Shown here: positions 36,584 to 45,718 of the stretch, piece by piece
How the letters are laid out: every line of letters begins with the position of its first letter
Position numbering within the stretch: the first letter of the stretch is position 1
Assembly: GCA_046728115.1 (NCBI GenBank)
Contig: JBKPDW010000561.1
Location: 1-52,010, forward strand
DNA: 52,010 nucleotides
Direction: 5' to 3'
From: CAVSWN01 sp046728115
GTDB lineage: Bacteria > Acidobacteriota > Vicinamibacteria > Vicinamibacterales > CAVVIG01
Position numbers and translations under genes: made by a program
Notes under the pieces: model-generated
Databases searched by the model: none
Seen by the model: the letters and a program-made list of their open reading frames with translations, nothing else
Told to the model about the DNA's origin: nothing

Positions 36584-37473
36584 CAGGCCCGCGACCAGCG
36601 CGCGGCACCCCAGAGGATCGCCGGGAGATCGGCGACGCCGAGCGTCGGCCGATACGAAAGAAGGTCGCGACGCGCGCGGTCGGTGCGATCGAGGACGCGA
36701 CGCCCTCCGAGCCACGTGAAGCGCAGCTCGTACCGGAGGCGGCCGGTGACCGCATCACACACGGCGCGGCCATCGGCAAACAGCTTGCGTGTGACGACGA
36801 CGCATTCGCCGACGGCGCACGTCCAGGCGGCGTTCAGGTGCGACGATTGCAGTTCGGCTTCGTTTGCTCCGCACGCCGTCTGCACGTCGATCGGGATGTA
36901 CAGGCGTCCGGCCCGCCAGTCGCGACCGAAATCCTGCCAGAAGTTCGTCAACTGGAGCGCCGTGCACAACGCATCGGACGAGCGGTCGATCGCCTCGCCG
37001 CGGTAGCCGGCGACGCGCAGCACGAGCCGACCGATGGGATTCGCAGATCGGCGACAGTAATCGAACACGTGGCTCCACGAAACGTACCGGGTGGTCATGG
37101 TATCCTGCTCGAACGCGCTGACGAGATCGTCGAACAACGCGATGGGCAGATCGAGCGCGCGAATCGAGTGCGCCACCGCGGTCATGATCAAGTCGCCGTG
37201 ATCGGCCGGCGGTTCCGACGGCCGGTCGATGTCGATCGCGTTGTGTAGCCGCCGTCGCCACGCGTCGAGAGCGGCCCGCCGTTCCGCGGCCGGCGTGGTT
37301 CCTTCGTCGGCGATATCGTCGGCCACGCGCGCGAACGCGTAAATTGCAGCAACGTGCGAACGCATCGGCGCCGGCAGCAGGCGCGACGCCACCGGAAAGT
37401 TCTCGTAGTGCGATTGCGCCAAGGCCTCGCATGCCGCGTACGCCTGCGCCAGCCACTCGGGCTCGTGAGACAC
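36583..37473 (-). CDS. hpnC: Hydroxysqualene synthase HpnC
   Basis: A 296-residue squalene-synthase-family enzyme converting presqualene diphosphate to hydroxysqualene. Motifs: ENFPVASRLLP near the start, AFARVADDIADEG (first Asp-rich), then NFWQDFGRDWRAGRLYIP (second). It heads the hpnCDE operon, which makes squalene for hopanoids; no squalene-hopene cyclase lies in the window. The GTG start is 6 nt after a minus-strand TAAAAT, pointing to a leaderless operon transcript. Confidence 0.94.
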   Translation of the reverse strand: MSHEPEWLAQAYAACEALAQSHYENFPVASRLLPAPMRSHVAAIYAFARVADDIADEGTTPAAERRAALDAWRRRLHNAIDIDRPSEPPADHGDLIMTAVAHSIRALDLPIALFDDLVSAFEQDTMTTRYVSWSHVFDYCRRSANPIGRLVLRVAGYRGEAIDRSSDALCTALQLTNFWQDFGRDWRAGRLYIPIDVQTACGANEAELQSSHLNAAWTCAVGECVVVTRKLFADGRAVCDAVTGRLRYELRFTWLGGRRVLDRTDRARRDLLSYRPTLGVADLPAILWGAARWSRA

Positions 37474-37479
37474 CGCGGC

Positions 37480-37485
37480 ATTTTA
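37480..37485 (-). promoter_or_regulatory. -10 hexamer of the hpnCDE operon
   Basis: TAAAAT on the minus strand, 6 nt before the GTG of hpnC. The divergent gene at 37496 has only a weak TTTTAC-like match. Confidence 0.55.
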
Positions 37486-37495
37486 CGCCCCTCTG

Positions 37496-37996
37496 ATGCG
37501 TGATTTCATCGCCGCTCTCGTCGCGCTCGCGCTGCTGTTCGCGGCCGCGAAGCTTGCGACGACGCTGCAGGCCTATCGCCGGCGGCGCCAGCGCGCACAC
37601 GACTCCGAAAAGGCGCTCGGTCGCACGATTGTCGCGGAGATCCCCGGGGATGCTGATCTGCGGTTGTTCACGGAAGATCGCGTTCGCTTCTACTACGGCG
37701 ATCGCTCGATTGACAAAGATCTGATCGTCGCCGTCCGCGTGCTGATCAATGGCGCGCCGATCGCCGCTTATGAGTCGCAGTGGCATGGCCGCGCCACGCG
37801 CCGGCAGGCCACCAGCTTCGAGGACCGGCCCGAAGGCATTGCGCGCGACAGGTGGGATATCGCCATAGAGACCGTGACGGGTACGACGCTCGTGGAGTGC
37901 GGTGCGATCCGGGAGCGCGTGTCGCAGGAGTTGGCGAGAATCGTTTTCGATGCGGTGAAGAGAGAGCTGGAGAAACGAGATGCTGAAACGAAATGA
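37496..37996 (+). CDS. Small membrane-anchored protein, unknown function
   Basis: A 166-residue protein with one N-terminal transmembrane helix (about 3-24), a very basic stretch AYRRRRQRAHD on its cytoplasmic side and a soluble domain of mixed strands and helices ending in a long charged helix (VSQELARIVFDAVKRELEKRD). I do not recognise the family. The ATG lies 22 nt from the hpnC start, divergent. Coding is supported by length, a clean start and strong third-position GC. Confidence 0.65.
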   Translation: MRDFIAALVALALLFAAAKLATTLQAYRRRRQRAHDSEKALGRTIVAEIPGDADLRLFTEDRVRFYYGDRSIDKDLIVAVRVLINGAPIAAYESQWHGRATRRQATSFEDRPEGIARDRWDIAIETVTGTTLVECGAIRERVSQELARIVFDAVKRELEKRDAETK

Positions 37997-38015
37997 CGGG
38001 TCGAACGACCTTCGA

Positions 38016-38040
38016 CGCGGAGTCCGCAGAGCACGCAGAG
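38016..38040. repeat. CGCAGAG-type word cluster between convergent genes
   Basis: CGCGGAGT-CCGCAGAG-CACGCAGAG are three related words in a row, between the small membrane protein and pduO. No inverted partner arm is visible here. Confidence 0.65.
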
Positions 38041-38057
38041 ATACTTGCGCGACGGCC

Positions 38058-38594
38058 CTACCACTCAATCTCAGACATTCCGGCTCGATGATTGACGACG
38101 CGCGCAAGCACGAACAGCAGATCCGACAACCGATTGATGTATCGCAGCAGCACGGGATCGACCGGCGGGTCCAGCGCAACCATGCGGCGTTCCGCCCGGC
38201 GGCAGACCGTTCGGGCGAGGTGCAGCATCGCGCCTGCCCTCGACCCGCCAGGCAGAATGAAACGCTTCAGGGGCGGCAGCTCCACATCGAATCGATCGAT
38301 CGCGTGCTCGATCCGTGTCACGTCGTTGTCGCTCACAAAGGCTTTGACGATGGTCGGCTCGAGCTTCTCGGACGGATCGGCCAGCTGGGCACCGAGCGCG
38401 AACAGATCGCGTTGAATCGGTGACAGAATTCCCAGAAGATCCGCGTCCAGTTCTGACGTGCAGGCCACGCCCAGCAGAGCATTCAACTCATCGACCTCGC
38501 CGTACGCGTCAACGCGCGCATCGTCCTTTCGCACGCGCGTGCCGCCGACGAGCGACGTCTGGCCCGAATCGCCGGTTCGCGTGTAGATTTTCAC
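38058..38594 (-). CDS. Cob(I)alamin adenosyltransferase, PduO type
   Basis: A 178-residue corrinoid adenosyltransferase using ATP to form adenosylcobalamin. The ATP-binding N-terminus IYTRTGDSGQTSLVGG and the corrinoid site RVDAYGEVDELNALLG, then ARTVCRRAERRMVAL and YINRLSDLLFVLAR, are all present. I use the GTG that opens KIYTRTGD, 9 nt after a minus-strand TATACT; the longer frame upstream is non-conserved. No other B12 genes are nearby. Confidence 0.93.
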   Translation of the reverse strand: MKIYTRTGDSGQTSLVGGTRVRKDDARVDAYGEVDELNALLGVACTSELDADLLGILSPIQRDLFALGAQLADPSEKLEPTIVKAFVSDNDVTRIEHAIDRFDVELPPLKRFILPGGSRAGAMLHLARTVCRRAERRMVALDPPVDPVLLRYINRLSDLLFVLARVVNHRAGMSEIEW

Positions 38595-38603
38595 GGTAGC
38601 CCG

Positions 38604-38609
38604 AGTATA
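38604..38609 (-). promoter_or_regulatory. -10 hexamer of pduO overlapping the mutY start
   Basis: TATACT (minus) lies 9 nt before the GTG of pduO. Its first base pair is also the A of the divergent mutY ATG at 38609. Confidence 0.55.
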
Positions 38610-39292
38610 TGCGCAAGCCCGGACACCTGCCGACACCCGCGCCGCCCGATCGCCGTCGCTTCCGCCGTCGCCTGCTCGCATGGTATCGCCAGCATGGCCG
38701 GGACCTTCCGTGGCGCAAGACCGACGACCCGTATCACATCCTCGTCTCTGAAATCATGCTGCAGCAGACGCAGGTGGACCGCGTGCTCCCCAAATACGCC
38801 GAGTGGATCGAGAAGTATCCGTCGCTCCACGCGCTCGCAGCGGCCTCAGAGGCGGATGTCGCAGCAACGTGGCGCCCGCTCGGCTACAACATCCGGCCGC
38901 GCCGGCTGCAATCGATCGCGCGGGAATCCGTCGCGAACTACGGCGGTGCGTTGCCATCTGACGAAGCCACGCTGCGTTCGTTCAAAGGCATCGGTGCGTA
39001 CACGGCCGGCGCGATCCGAAGCTTTGCGTTCCGCGAGCGGGCCGCCATCCTCGACACCAACGTCGCGCGCGTGCTGTACCGTGTATTCGTCGGGCGGGGC
39101 GATCCCAAGAGCCACGCGATGAAGCGACACCTCTGGTCGGTATCGGACATGCTGGTCCCGTCACGGCAGGTGTTCGACTTCAATCAGGCTTTGATGGACT
39201 TCGGCGCGATGGTCTGCATCGCTCGCAATCCGCGGTGCCTGGTGTGTCCGATGGCCAAGGACTGTGCATGGCGCAGGACGAACGAGACCTGA
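38609..39292 (+). CDS. mutY: A/G-specific adenine glycosylase MutY, catalytic domain only
   Basis: A 227-residue HhH-GPD glycosylase removing adenine opposite 8-oxoguanine. Catalytic Glu48 lies in SEIMLQQTQVDRV and Asp149 in ILDTNVARVL; the hairpin FKGIGAYTAGAI has Tyr131 at the position of the Nth lysine, as in MutY. The [4Fe-4S] ligands are Cys203, 210, 213 and 219. Typical MutY is about 350 residues with a C-terminal NUDIX-like domain that recognises 8-oxoG; that domain is absent here. The next gene is an intact MutT-like Nudix overlapping by 25 bases. Confidence 0.9.
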   Translation: MRKPGHLPTPAPPDRRRFRRRLLAWYRQHGRDLPWRKTDDPYHILVSEIMLQQTQVDRVLPKYAEWIEKYPSLHALAAASEADVAATWRPLGYNIRPRRLQSIARESVANYGGALPSDEATLRSFKGIGAYTAGAIRSFAFRERAAILDTNVARVLYRVFVGRGDPKSHAMKRHLWSVSDMLVPSRQVFDFNQALMDFGAMVCIARNPRCLVCPMAKDCAWRRTNET

Positions 39293-39696
39293 GTGGGCAT
39301 CAGAAGCCGACGATCGTCGTCACGGCCGCCGTTGTGGAACGCAACGGCTTGTTCCTGATCGCGCGTCGGCAGAAGGGCGTCCACCTCGAAGGCTACTGGG
39401 AGTTCCCTGGCGGCAAATGCTCGGATGGCGAATCGCTGGCCGCCTGCCTCATCCGCGAGTTGAGAGAAGAGCTCGATGTCGACGCGTGCATCGGGAACGA
39501 AATCTTCGCGACGAGGCATGCCTACGCGGACCGGCACGTCGAGCTGCATTTCATGCGGTGCGAGCTGCACGGAACGCCACGCCCGCTAGTCGGTCAGGAG
39601 CTGCGATGGGTGTCGCGACAGGAGCTTGCCCGTCTGGATTTTCCACCTGCTGACGCCGAGCTGATCGACAGGCTCACACGAACGGCAACGCCGTGA
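39268..39696 (+). CDS. MutT-like Nudix hydrolase
   Basis: A 142-residue (deoxy)nucleoside-triphosphate pyrophosphohydrolase of the MutT/CTP-PPase group. The Nudix box is GGKCSDGESLAACLIRELRE followed by ELDV, complete except for Asp at the usual last Gly. It probably clears 8-oxo-dGTP or related nucleotides. It overlaps mutY, so both GO-system partners are co-translated. Its 3' end also overlaps the convergent ygfZ by 23 bases. The start is the ATG inside mutY that opens the domain after a short polar leader. Confidence 0.88.
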   Translation: MAQDERDLSGHQKPTIVVTAAVVERNGLFLIARRQKGVHLEGYWEFPGGKCSDGESLAACLIRELREELDVDACIGNEIFATRHAYADRHVELHFMRCELHGTPRPLVGQELRWVSRQELARLDFPPADAELIDRLTRTATP

Positions 39697-40687
39697 CATC
39701 TGCAGCCGCGCCATCCACGGTCACAGTCGTTCCCGGCGAGATGAAGTCGCGATGGATGTACGCCAGCGCGATCGGGCTTCGCAACGCTGGAGACCAGGCA
39801 CTGCTCGTGATCTGACCGATCGCGCGATCGGCGGCTCGTATCTCCGTCCCGCCGGCAGGGACGAGATCGCCGGTCAATCGCAGGCCAACGAGTTTGCGGG
39901 CGACCCGGCCGTGGCCGCGATGCAGGACCCGGATGATCACCTCCTGACCCACATAACATCCCTTGGTGAAGCTGATCGCGCGCGATTCGATCCCGGCTTC
40001 AAGCGGAATCGTCTCCTCGTCCATGTCCCGATGGAACAGCGGCACGCCGCCCTCGATGCGGATTGCTTCCGAGACTTCCAGCTCGAGAGCGGGAAGCCCG
40101 GCCGATGCCAGCGCCTCCATCAGCGCGACAGCCTGCCCGTGATCGACGTACAGATCGAAACCTGGCACGCCGGCATCGGTCGTTCTCGTCACGATTGCCG
40201 GACTGCGGACGTAATTCGCGCGAATGTTACCGTGTTCGGTCAGGGCGGTCAGCGTGTCCTCCGATGCGCCTTCGAGCGTCGACCCGACAACGCGAGCCGC
40301 CTTCGGCCCGACGACTGCGATTTGCGCAAACGTCGCCGACACGTCGCCCAGCTGCACATCCTCCGTGAAGACGAACTGATCGAGTTTTCCCAGAACCGTC
40401 TGTGCGACGTCGCCGGCTGTTGTCATCAGGATCGCGTCGCCGAGTTCGTACACGTGCATGTCGGCGATCATGCGACCCTGCGCAGTCAGATACGCCGCGT
40501 AACAACCCTGGCCGGCGCGCAGCGCACCAATGTCGTTGGTCAGCAAGCCCTGGAGATACGACGCGCGATCCGTCCCGGATACCACGATGCGGCCGCGATC
40601 GGAGCGATCGATGAGCGCAGCATGACGTCTCGCGGCATCGTACGTGCTGAAAACGCCGGCCGGAATCATGGTGCTATGCTGAGGCAT
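39674..40687 (-). CDS. ygfZ: Folate-binding YgfZ/GcvT-like protein
   Basis: A 337-residue GcvT-fold protein with the YgfZ signature KGCYVGQEVIIRVLHRGH. It takes part, with a tetrahydrofolate cofactor, in assembly or repair of certain Fe-S proteins. The N-terminal half carries SYLQGLLTNDIGALRAGQGCYAAYLTAQGRM. I use the ATG at 40687, 11 nt after a minus-strand TAAAAT; ATG 40669 is an alternative. Its start codon overlaps that of the divergent hydrolase gene. Confidence 0.9.
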   Translation of the reverse strand: MPQHSTMIPAGVFSTYDAARRHAALIDRSDRGRIVVSGTDRASYLQGLLTNDIGALRAGQGCYAAYLTAQGRMIADMHVYELGDAILMTTAGDVAQTVLGKLDQFVFTEDVQLGDVSATFAQIAVVGPKAARVVGSTLEGASEDTLTALTEHGNIRANYVRSPAIVTRTTDAGVPGFDLYVDHGQAVALMEALASAGLPALELEVSEAIRIEGGVPLFHRDMDEETIPLEAGIESRAISFTKGCYVGQEVIIRVLHRGHGRVARKLVGLRLTGDLVPAGGTEIRAADRAIGQITSSAWSPALRSPIALAYIHRDFISPGTTVTVDGAAADVTALPFV

Positions 40688-40704
40688 GCGCTGGTTTCAT
40701 TTTA
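40675..40704. promoter_or_regulatory. Crossed divergent promoters with overlapping start codons
   Basis: Plus-strand TATGCT (40675-40680) is 5 nt before the ATG at 40686. Minus-strand TAAAAT (40704-40699) is 11 nt before the ATG at 40687. Each -10 box lies inside the other gene's first codons, and the two ATGs share two base pairs in GCATGC. Confidence 0.58.
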
Positions 40705-42344
40705 GCCGTGCGATGTGTGCGGCGCTCGGCTTCGTGCTGCCCGCGACCGCCGTGGCTCAGCCGGCAGCGTCGCCTGGCGCTGCGGCCACGTTCACGATCT
40801 TTCTCCGCGCACAGCCGATCGGATCGGAACAGATTGCTGTCATCCATGGCACGGACGGCTGGTCGATCGTCAGCTCGGGCCGCATCGGCGCGCCAATCGA
40901 CGCCATCGCCCGGCGCGTGGAAGTGCGCTACACGGAGGACTGGCGGCCGCTCGAATTGAGCATCGACGCCACCATCCGTGGACAGGCTCAGATGCTGCAT
41001 ACTGTGGTGTCCGACGGCACAGCCCAGACCGAGTTCACGCTGAACGGCCAGCCCTCCCAAAAAGCCGATCGGATCGATCCGTCTGCTGTGCTGATTGTGC
41101 CGACATCGGTGTTTGCGCCGTACGAAGCGCTCGCGCAGCGGCTGAAAACGGCCGCCCCCGGCGCGGAAATCCCGATCTACACCGCTCCATTGATGACGTT
41201 TGTGGCCCGCGTCGGGGAGTCTTCCCACCAGCAGATTCAGACGCTCGCGGGCGTGGTCGATGCGCGACGAATCCGCGTCACCCTTGCAGCGCCTGGCGCG
41301 CCGGTTGACGCCGACATCTGGACCGACGCGAACGGACGAATGATTCGACTGAGCGTACCCTCACAGTCGCTCGAAGTGGTTCGTGAAGACATCGCTGCAG
41401 TATCGTCGCGAAGCGTCCCGATTTCGAGGACGAACGACGAGGCTGTCAGAATCCCGAGCAACGGATTCACGCTCGCCGGCACCGTATCGAAGCCAACCGA
41501 CACTTCCGCGGCTCGACGACCAGCGGTCGTCCTGGTCGGTGGCAGCGGGCCCATGGATCGCGACGGCCTCGCATTCGGTATCCCGATCCTGGGCGAAATC
41601 GCCGGTGCGCTCGCCGACGCCGGGTTCGTCGTCGTTCGCTACGACAAGCGCGGAATCGGCCAGAGCGGCGGGCGCGCCGAGTCGGCATCCCTCGCCGACT
41701 ATGCCGATGATGTCCGTGCGGCCGTGAAGGTACTGTCGGAACGAAAGGATGTCGATCCCAAACGTATCGCCGTTATCGGTCACAGCGAAGGCGGATCGGT
41801 GGCCTTAATCGCTGGCGCAAGGGAAAAACGCATCGCGGCGGTTGCGCTCATGGCGACCCCTGGCGTCACCGGAGCCGAACTGGTTCTGGCGCAGCAGAAG
41901 CGCATCCTGGATCGATCGACGATGTCTGCCGAAGAAAAGCAGGCAAAAATCGAAACGCAGAAGAAAATTCATGATGCCGTGATCACCGGGAAGGGGCTCG
42001 AACAGCTTCCACCTGATGTTCGCCGTGCCGTCGATAATCCCGAGTTTCAGAGCATCTTGACGTCCGACCCGGCCAAACTCGTACCGAACGTTCGTAAACC
42101 CCTCCTCATCGTGCAGGGCGAGCTCGATACGCAAGTCGAACCTTCGAATGCCGACAAACTGGAGGCCCTTGCACGCCAGCGAAAGAACGCACCCCCGGTC
42201 GAGGTGGTGAAAGTTCAAGGCGTCAACCATCTGCTGGTGCAGGCCACAACCGGCGAGGCCGACGAGTACGGAAAGCTCTCCGATCGCCATGTCAGCCCCG
42301 AGGTGACGAAAACGCTGCTGGCCTGGCTGAAAAATATCTTCTGA
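40686..42344 (+). CDS. Secreted alpha/beta hydrolase
   Basis: A 552-residue exported hydrolase. A signal peptide (about 1-24, ending AVAQ-PA) is followed by a beta-rich N-terminal domain (about 30-250) and an alpha/beta-hydrolase domain. That domain has oxyanion loop VGGSGPMDRDG, nucleophile Ser in IGHSEGGSVAL, acid in IVQGELDTQVE and His in VKVQGVNHLLV. The architecture matches the alpha/beta fold family 'prolyl oligopeptidase-like, DUF3887-like N-terminus' often seen in soil bacteria. The substrate is probably an ester or peptide; uncertain. Confidence 0.87.
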   Translation: MRWFHFSRAMCAALGFVLPATAVAQPAASPGAAATFTIFLRAQPIGSEQIAVIHGTDGWSIVSSGRIGAPIDAIARRVEVRYTEDWRPLELSIDATIRGQAQMLHTVVSDGTAQTEFTLNGQPSQKADRIDPSAVLIVPTSVFAPYEALAQRLKTAAPGAEIPIYTAPLMTFVARVGESSHQQIQTLAGVVDARRIRVTLAAPGAPVDADIWTDANGRMIRLSVPSQSLEVVREDIAAVSSRSVPISRTNDEAVRIPSNGFTLAGTVSKPTDTSAARRPAVVLVGGSGPMDRDGLAFGIPILGEIAGALADAGFVVVRYDKRGIGQSGGRAESASLADYADDVRAAVKVLSERKDVDPKRIAVIGHSEGGSVALIAGAREKRIAAVALMATPGVTGAELVLAQQKRILDRSTMSAEEKQAKIETQKKIHDAVITGKGLEQLPPDVRRAVDNPEFQSILTSDPAKLVPNVRKPLLIVQGELDTQVEPSNADKLEALARQRKNAPPVEVVKVQGVNHLLVQATTGEADEYGKLSDRHVSPEVTKTLLAWLKNIF

Positions 42345-42408
42345 TTCAATCAGAGTGCGCTCAACGGAAGACTCGAGCATCCCCAAGATTCCCACTCAAC
42401 CTGCCGCC

Positions 42409-43800
42409 ATGCCTGACGACGATCTCCTGAACCGCGCTCTGAGTATTGCGCGCGCCTACATCGCATCGCGCGCAGACCGGCCCGTCTGGCCCACGATCGC
42501 GCTTGGCGACCTTCGCGCAGCGTTCCCCAGGACGTTGCAGCATGCGCCTGTCGAGCCGGCTGCCGCGATCGAGGAACTCGTTCGCGCGGCCGACCCGGGC
42601 CTCGTGAGCACGACCGGGCCTCGGTACTTTGGGTTCGTCACAGGGGGTGCGTTGCCGGCAACAGTGGCGGCCGAATGGCTGACCGCTGCGTGGGATCAGA
42701 ACACGGCCCTCTACGTGATGTCGCCGGCCGGGGCGGTTGTCGAAGAGGTCGCGGGCGGGTGGCTGCTGGATGTGCTGGGACTCCCCTCCACAGCGAGTTT
42801 TGCGTTCGTGACCGGCTGCCACATGGCCAACTTCACCGGTCTCGCGGCGGCGCGGCACGAAGTGTTGCGGCGTGCCGGTTGGGACGTCGAAGCCGACGGC
42901 CTGGCGGGCGCGCCGCGGCTGCGCGTACTGGTCGGCAACGAAGTGCACGTATCCGTGATTGGCGCGCTGCGGATGCTCGGCGTCGGTTCGAACCACGTGA
43001 TCCGTGTCGACGCGGACGACCAGGGCCGAATGCGGCCCGAGGCGCTCGCCCACGCCCTGGCCTCGGACGATTGCCCCTCGATCGTCTGCGCGCAAGCCGG
43101 CAACGTGAACACCGGCGCCTTCGATCCGCTCGACGCGATCGCCGACCTCACCGCCCGTCATCGCGCCTGGCTGCACGTGGACGGGGCCTTCGGACTGTGG
43201 GCATCCGCAAGCGCGGCGCTGAGACACCACGTCCGCGGCGTGGAACGCGCGGATTCGTGGGCCACCGACGCGCACAAATGGCTGAACGTGCCGTACGATT
43301 CGGGCCTGGTGTTCGTTGCGCATCCGGCTGCGCATCGCGCGGCGATGAGCATGAGCGCGGCCTATCTGATGCGCTCTGCCGACGAACCGCGCGAGTCAAT
43401 GGATTGGACGCCGGAGTCGTCGCGCCGCGCCCGCGGGTTTTCGGTGTACGCCGCACTGCGATCGCTTGGGCGCCGGGGCATCGAGGACCTCGTCGATCGA
43501 TGCTGCCGCCTCGCGCGCCGATTCGCCGAGCGCCTTCGCCAGGAGCCGACGATCCAGATTCTCAACGAGGTCGTCCTCAACCAGCTGCTGGTCCGCGTCG
43601 TCCCACCGCGCGGTGACGCCGATGACGCGACTCGCGAAACAATACGTCTCGTTCAAGAGGAGCGAGTGTGCTGGCTGGGCGGCACGCGCTGGCACGACAT
43701 GGATGCGATGCGTATCTCCGTATCGAATTGGTCCACGACCGACGACGATGTCGACCAATCCGTCGAGTCGATCCTGAAGGCCGCTCGACGCCAGATGTAA
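42409..43800 (+). CDS. PLP-dependent group II decarboxylase
   Basis: A 463-residue fold-type I enzyme of the aromatic-amino-acid/glutamate decarboxylase family. The PLP Lys is in SWATDAHKWLNVPYDSG, the pyridine-binding Asp in WLHVDGAFGLW, and the substrate-loop region TTGPRYFGFVTGGALPATVA is near the start. The amino-acid substrate is not clear. I start at the ATG opening DDDLLNRALSIARAYI; a GTG at 42355 would add 18 low-complexity residues. It overlaps the next gene by one base (TAATG). Confidence 0.9.
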   Translation: MPDDDLLNRALSIARAYIASRADRPVWPTIALGDLRAAFPRTLQHAPVEPAAAIEELVRAADPGLVSTTGPRYFGFVTGGALPATVAAEWLTAAWDQNTALYVMSPAGAVVEEVAGGWLLDVLGLPSTASFAFVTGCHMANFTGLAAARHEVLRRAGWDVEADGLAGAPRLRVLVGNEVHVSVIGALRMLGVGSNHVIRVDADDQGRMRPEALAHALASDDCPSIVCAQAGNVNTGAFDPLDAIADLTARHRAWLHVDGAFGLWASASAALRHHVRGVERADSWATDAHKWLNVPYDSGLVFVAHPAAHRAAMSMSAAYLMRSADEPRESMDWTPESSRRARGFSVYAALRSLGRRGIEDLVDRCCRLARRFAERLRQEPTIQILNEVVLNQLLVRVVPPRGDADDATRETIRLVQEERVCWLGGTRWHDMDAMRISVSNWSTTDDDVDQSVESILKAARRQM

Positions 43801-45707
43801 TGAGCTCTTTCAAACGTATCTCCAGCGTGACGGCGCTGTACGTCGTCGTTGCGCTCGTCATGACGTGGCCGCTGGCGACCGTCATCACGCGCCAGATCGC
43901 CGGCGACAACGGCGATACGTTGTTCAACTGCTGGGCGTTGCTGTGGACGAGCGGCCAGATCGTGCGCGCGCTGCGTGGCGATGTCGCTGCACTCGCGCAA
44001 TACTGGAACGGCAACATCTTCTACCCCTCGCCACTGACGCTGGCCTACTCCGAACATCTCACCCCGCAGATGCTTCAGGCGTTCCCGGTCCTCAGCCTCA
44101 CGGGCAACATCGTGCTGGCCTACAACGTGGTGTTTTTGGCGACGATCGTGCTGTCCGCGATCGGAATGTATCTGCTGGTTCGCGAACTCACGGGCCACGA
44201 CGCCGCCGCATACCTGGCCGGCCTCGCGTTCGCGTTTGCGCCGTATCGGATGGACCAGTTCGAGCACATTCAGGTGCTGTCCAGTCAGTGGATGCCGTTT
44301 GCGTTTTACGGGTTCCGGCGCTTCTTCGTCACCGCGAACGTTCGCCCCCTCGTCGGCGGCGCTGTTGCGCTCGTGGCGCAGGCGTTGTCCTGCGGGTACT
44401 ACCTGGCGTACTTCACGCCGCTGGCCGTGGCGTACGTGTTGTATGAACTGGTCGCACATGGAAAGTCTCGCGACGGGCGAACGTGGCGCACGCTCGTTTC
44501 GGTCGGCGGCGCGGCGGCCGTGTTGACCGCGACCTTTCTATGGCCGTACTTCCGCGTGCGTCAGATCGGGGATGTCGGCCTGCGGCAGATCGGGGAGATC
44601 GAACACTTCTCGGCCGACACGCATGCGTTTGCCACCGTCTCACAGAAGTCGCTGCTTTGGGGCACGCGCGTCCGTGCCATGCCACACGACGAAGGGCAGG
44701 GATTCCCGGGTTTCACGATTCTGGGCTTCGCCGCGTGCGCCATCGGTGTCGCGACCACGCGCGCCTCGGCTCGCGCACGGCAGGTATCAGCCGAAACATC
44801 GTCCGGACGCCGGCAGCTGGTTCGAATACTCGAGGTCGTGCTGACTCTGCTTCTGCTCCTGCTTGCTTACGTGCTTGTGAAAGGGCCCGACGTCTTGTCC
44901 ATCGGAGGCGTGCCGTTTCGTTACGGATCGAATCGACTGCTCATCCAGATCGGCGTCGTTGGAATCGTGCTTGCGGCGATATCGCCCGCTTTTCGAGTGC
45001 TTCTGCGGGGTGTGCCGGGATCGTCGGTCAGTTTTTTTGCGTGGGGCGCGCTCGCGGCGGCGTGGATGTCGCTTGGTCCGACCATGTACGCGAACGGCCG
45101 CCGCATCGGTCCGGGCCTGTACGACATCTTCTACGAATGGGCGCCTGGATTCACGGGGCTGCGGGTGCCCTCGCTCAACTTCATGCTCGTGGCGTTCATG
45201 CTTGCGGTGTTGGCGGGGCTTGGAGCTGCGTTGCTGACGTCGGCATCGCGCGCGTGGGCCCGGGTCGTGCTGGTCGCCGGGATGATCGCGATTCTGGCGG
45301 AGAGCTGGAGTTCCGCGGCGCCGAGAGACGTTCCGATGCCACATCGAATCTACGACACGGTTCGCGCGTTGCCGTCTGGCAGTGTCGTCGCGGAATTTCC
45401 TTTTGGCAACGTGAGCTCGGAAATCCTCTATACCTTTTACGCGGGATTCCACCGCAAGCCGATCCTCAACGGCTATTCGGGATTCTTCCCTGGCAGCTAC
45501 AGCACTCTCGTGGCGCGTCTTGCGCCGGTGCCGAAAGGCGAGGAAGCATGGGGCGCCCTGCTGTCATCTGGCGCGACCCACGCGGTTGTCCACGAAGATG
45601 CGACGGATTCGCGTGGTCTCATCGCTTCAGAATGGTTGCGCGGCCATCGCGCGCGGGAAACCGCGGTTTTCGGAACGGATCGTCTATTTGAATTACGCAC
45701 GAAGTAG
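43800..45707 (+). CDS. Polytopic membrane protein, GT-C glycosyltransferase-like
   Basis: A 635-residue protein with about 11-13 transmembrane segments. After the first helix comes an acidic loop GDNGDTLFNCWALLW, in the place where GT-C glycosyltransferases carry catalytic Asp residues. The C-terminal soluble part (about 520-635) is mixed alpha/beta. Similar proteins in soil bacteria are annotated only as hypothetical membrane proteins; a lipid-linked sugar transferase is a guess from topology. It starts on the stop codon of the decarboxylase gene. Confidence 0.75.
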   Translation: MSSFKRISSVTALYVVVALVMTWPLATVITRQIAGDNGDTLFNCWALLWTSGQIVRALRGDVAALAQYWNGNIFYPSPLTLAYSEHLTPQMLQAFPVLSLTGNIVLAYNVVFLATIVLSAIGMYLLVRELTGHDAAAYLAGLAFAFAPYRMDQFEHIQVLSSQWMPFAFYGFRRFFVTANVRPLVGGAVALVAQALSCGYYLAYFTPLAVAYVLYELVAHGKSRDGRTWRTLVSVGGAAAVLTATFLWPYFRVRQIGDVGLRQIGEIEHFSADTHAFATVSQKSLLWGTRVRAMPHDEGQGFPGFTILGFAACAIGVATTRASARARQVSAETSSGRRQLVRILEVVLTLLLLLLAYVLVKGPDVLSIGGVPFRYGSNRLLIQIGVVGIVLAAISPAFRVLLRGVPGSSVSFFAWGALAAAWMSLGPTMYANGRRIGPGLYDIFYEWAPGFTGLRVPSLNFMLVAFMLAVLAGLGAALLTSASRAWARVVLVAGMIAILAESWSSAAPRDVPMPHRIYDTVRALPSGSVVAEFPFGNVSSEILYTFYAGFHRKPILNGYSGFFPGSYSTLVARLAPVPKGEEAWGALLSSGATHAVVHEDATDSRGLIASEWLRGHRARETAVFGTDRLFELRTK

Positions 45708-45718
45708 CGGCGATGAGC

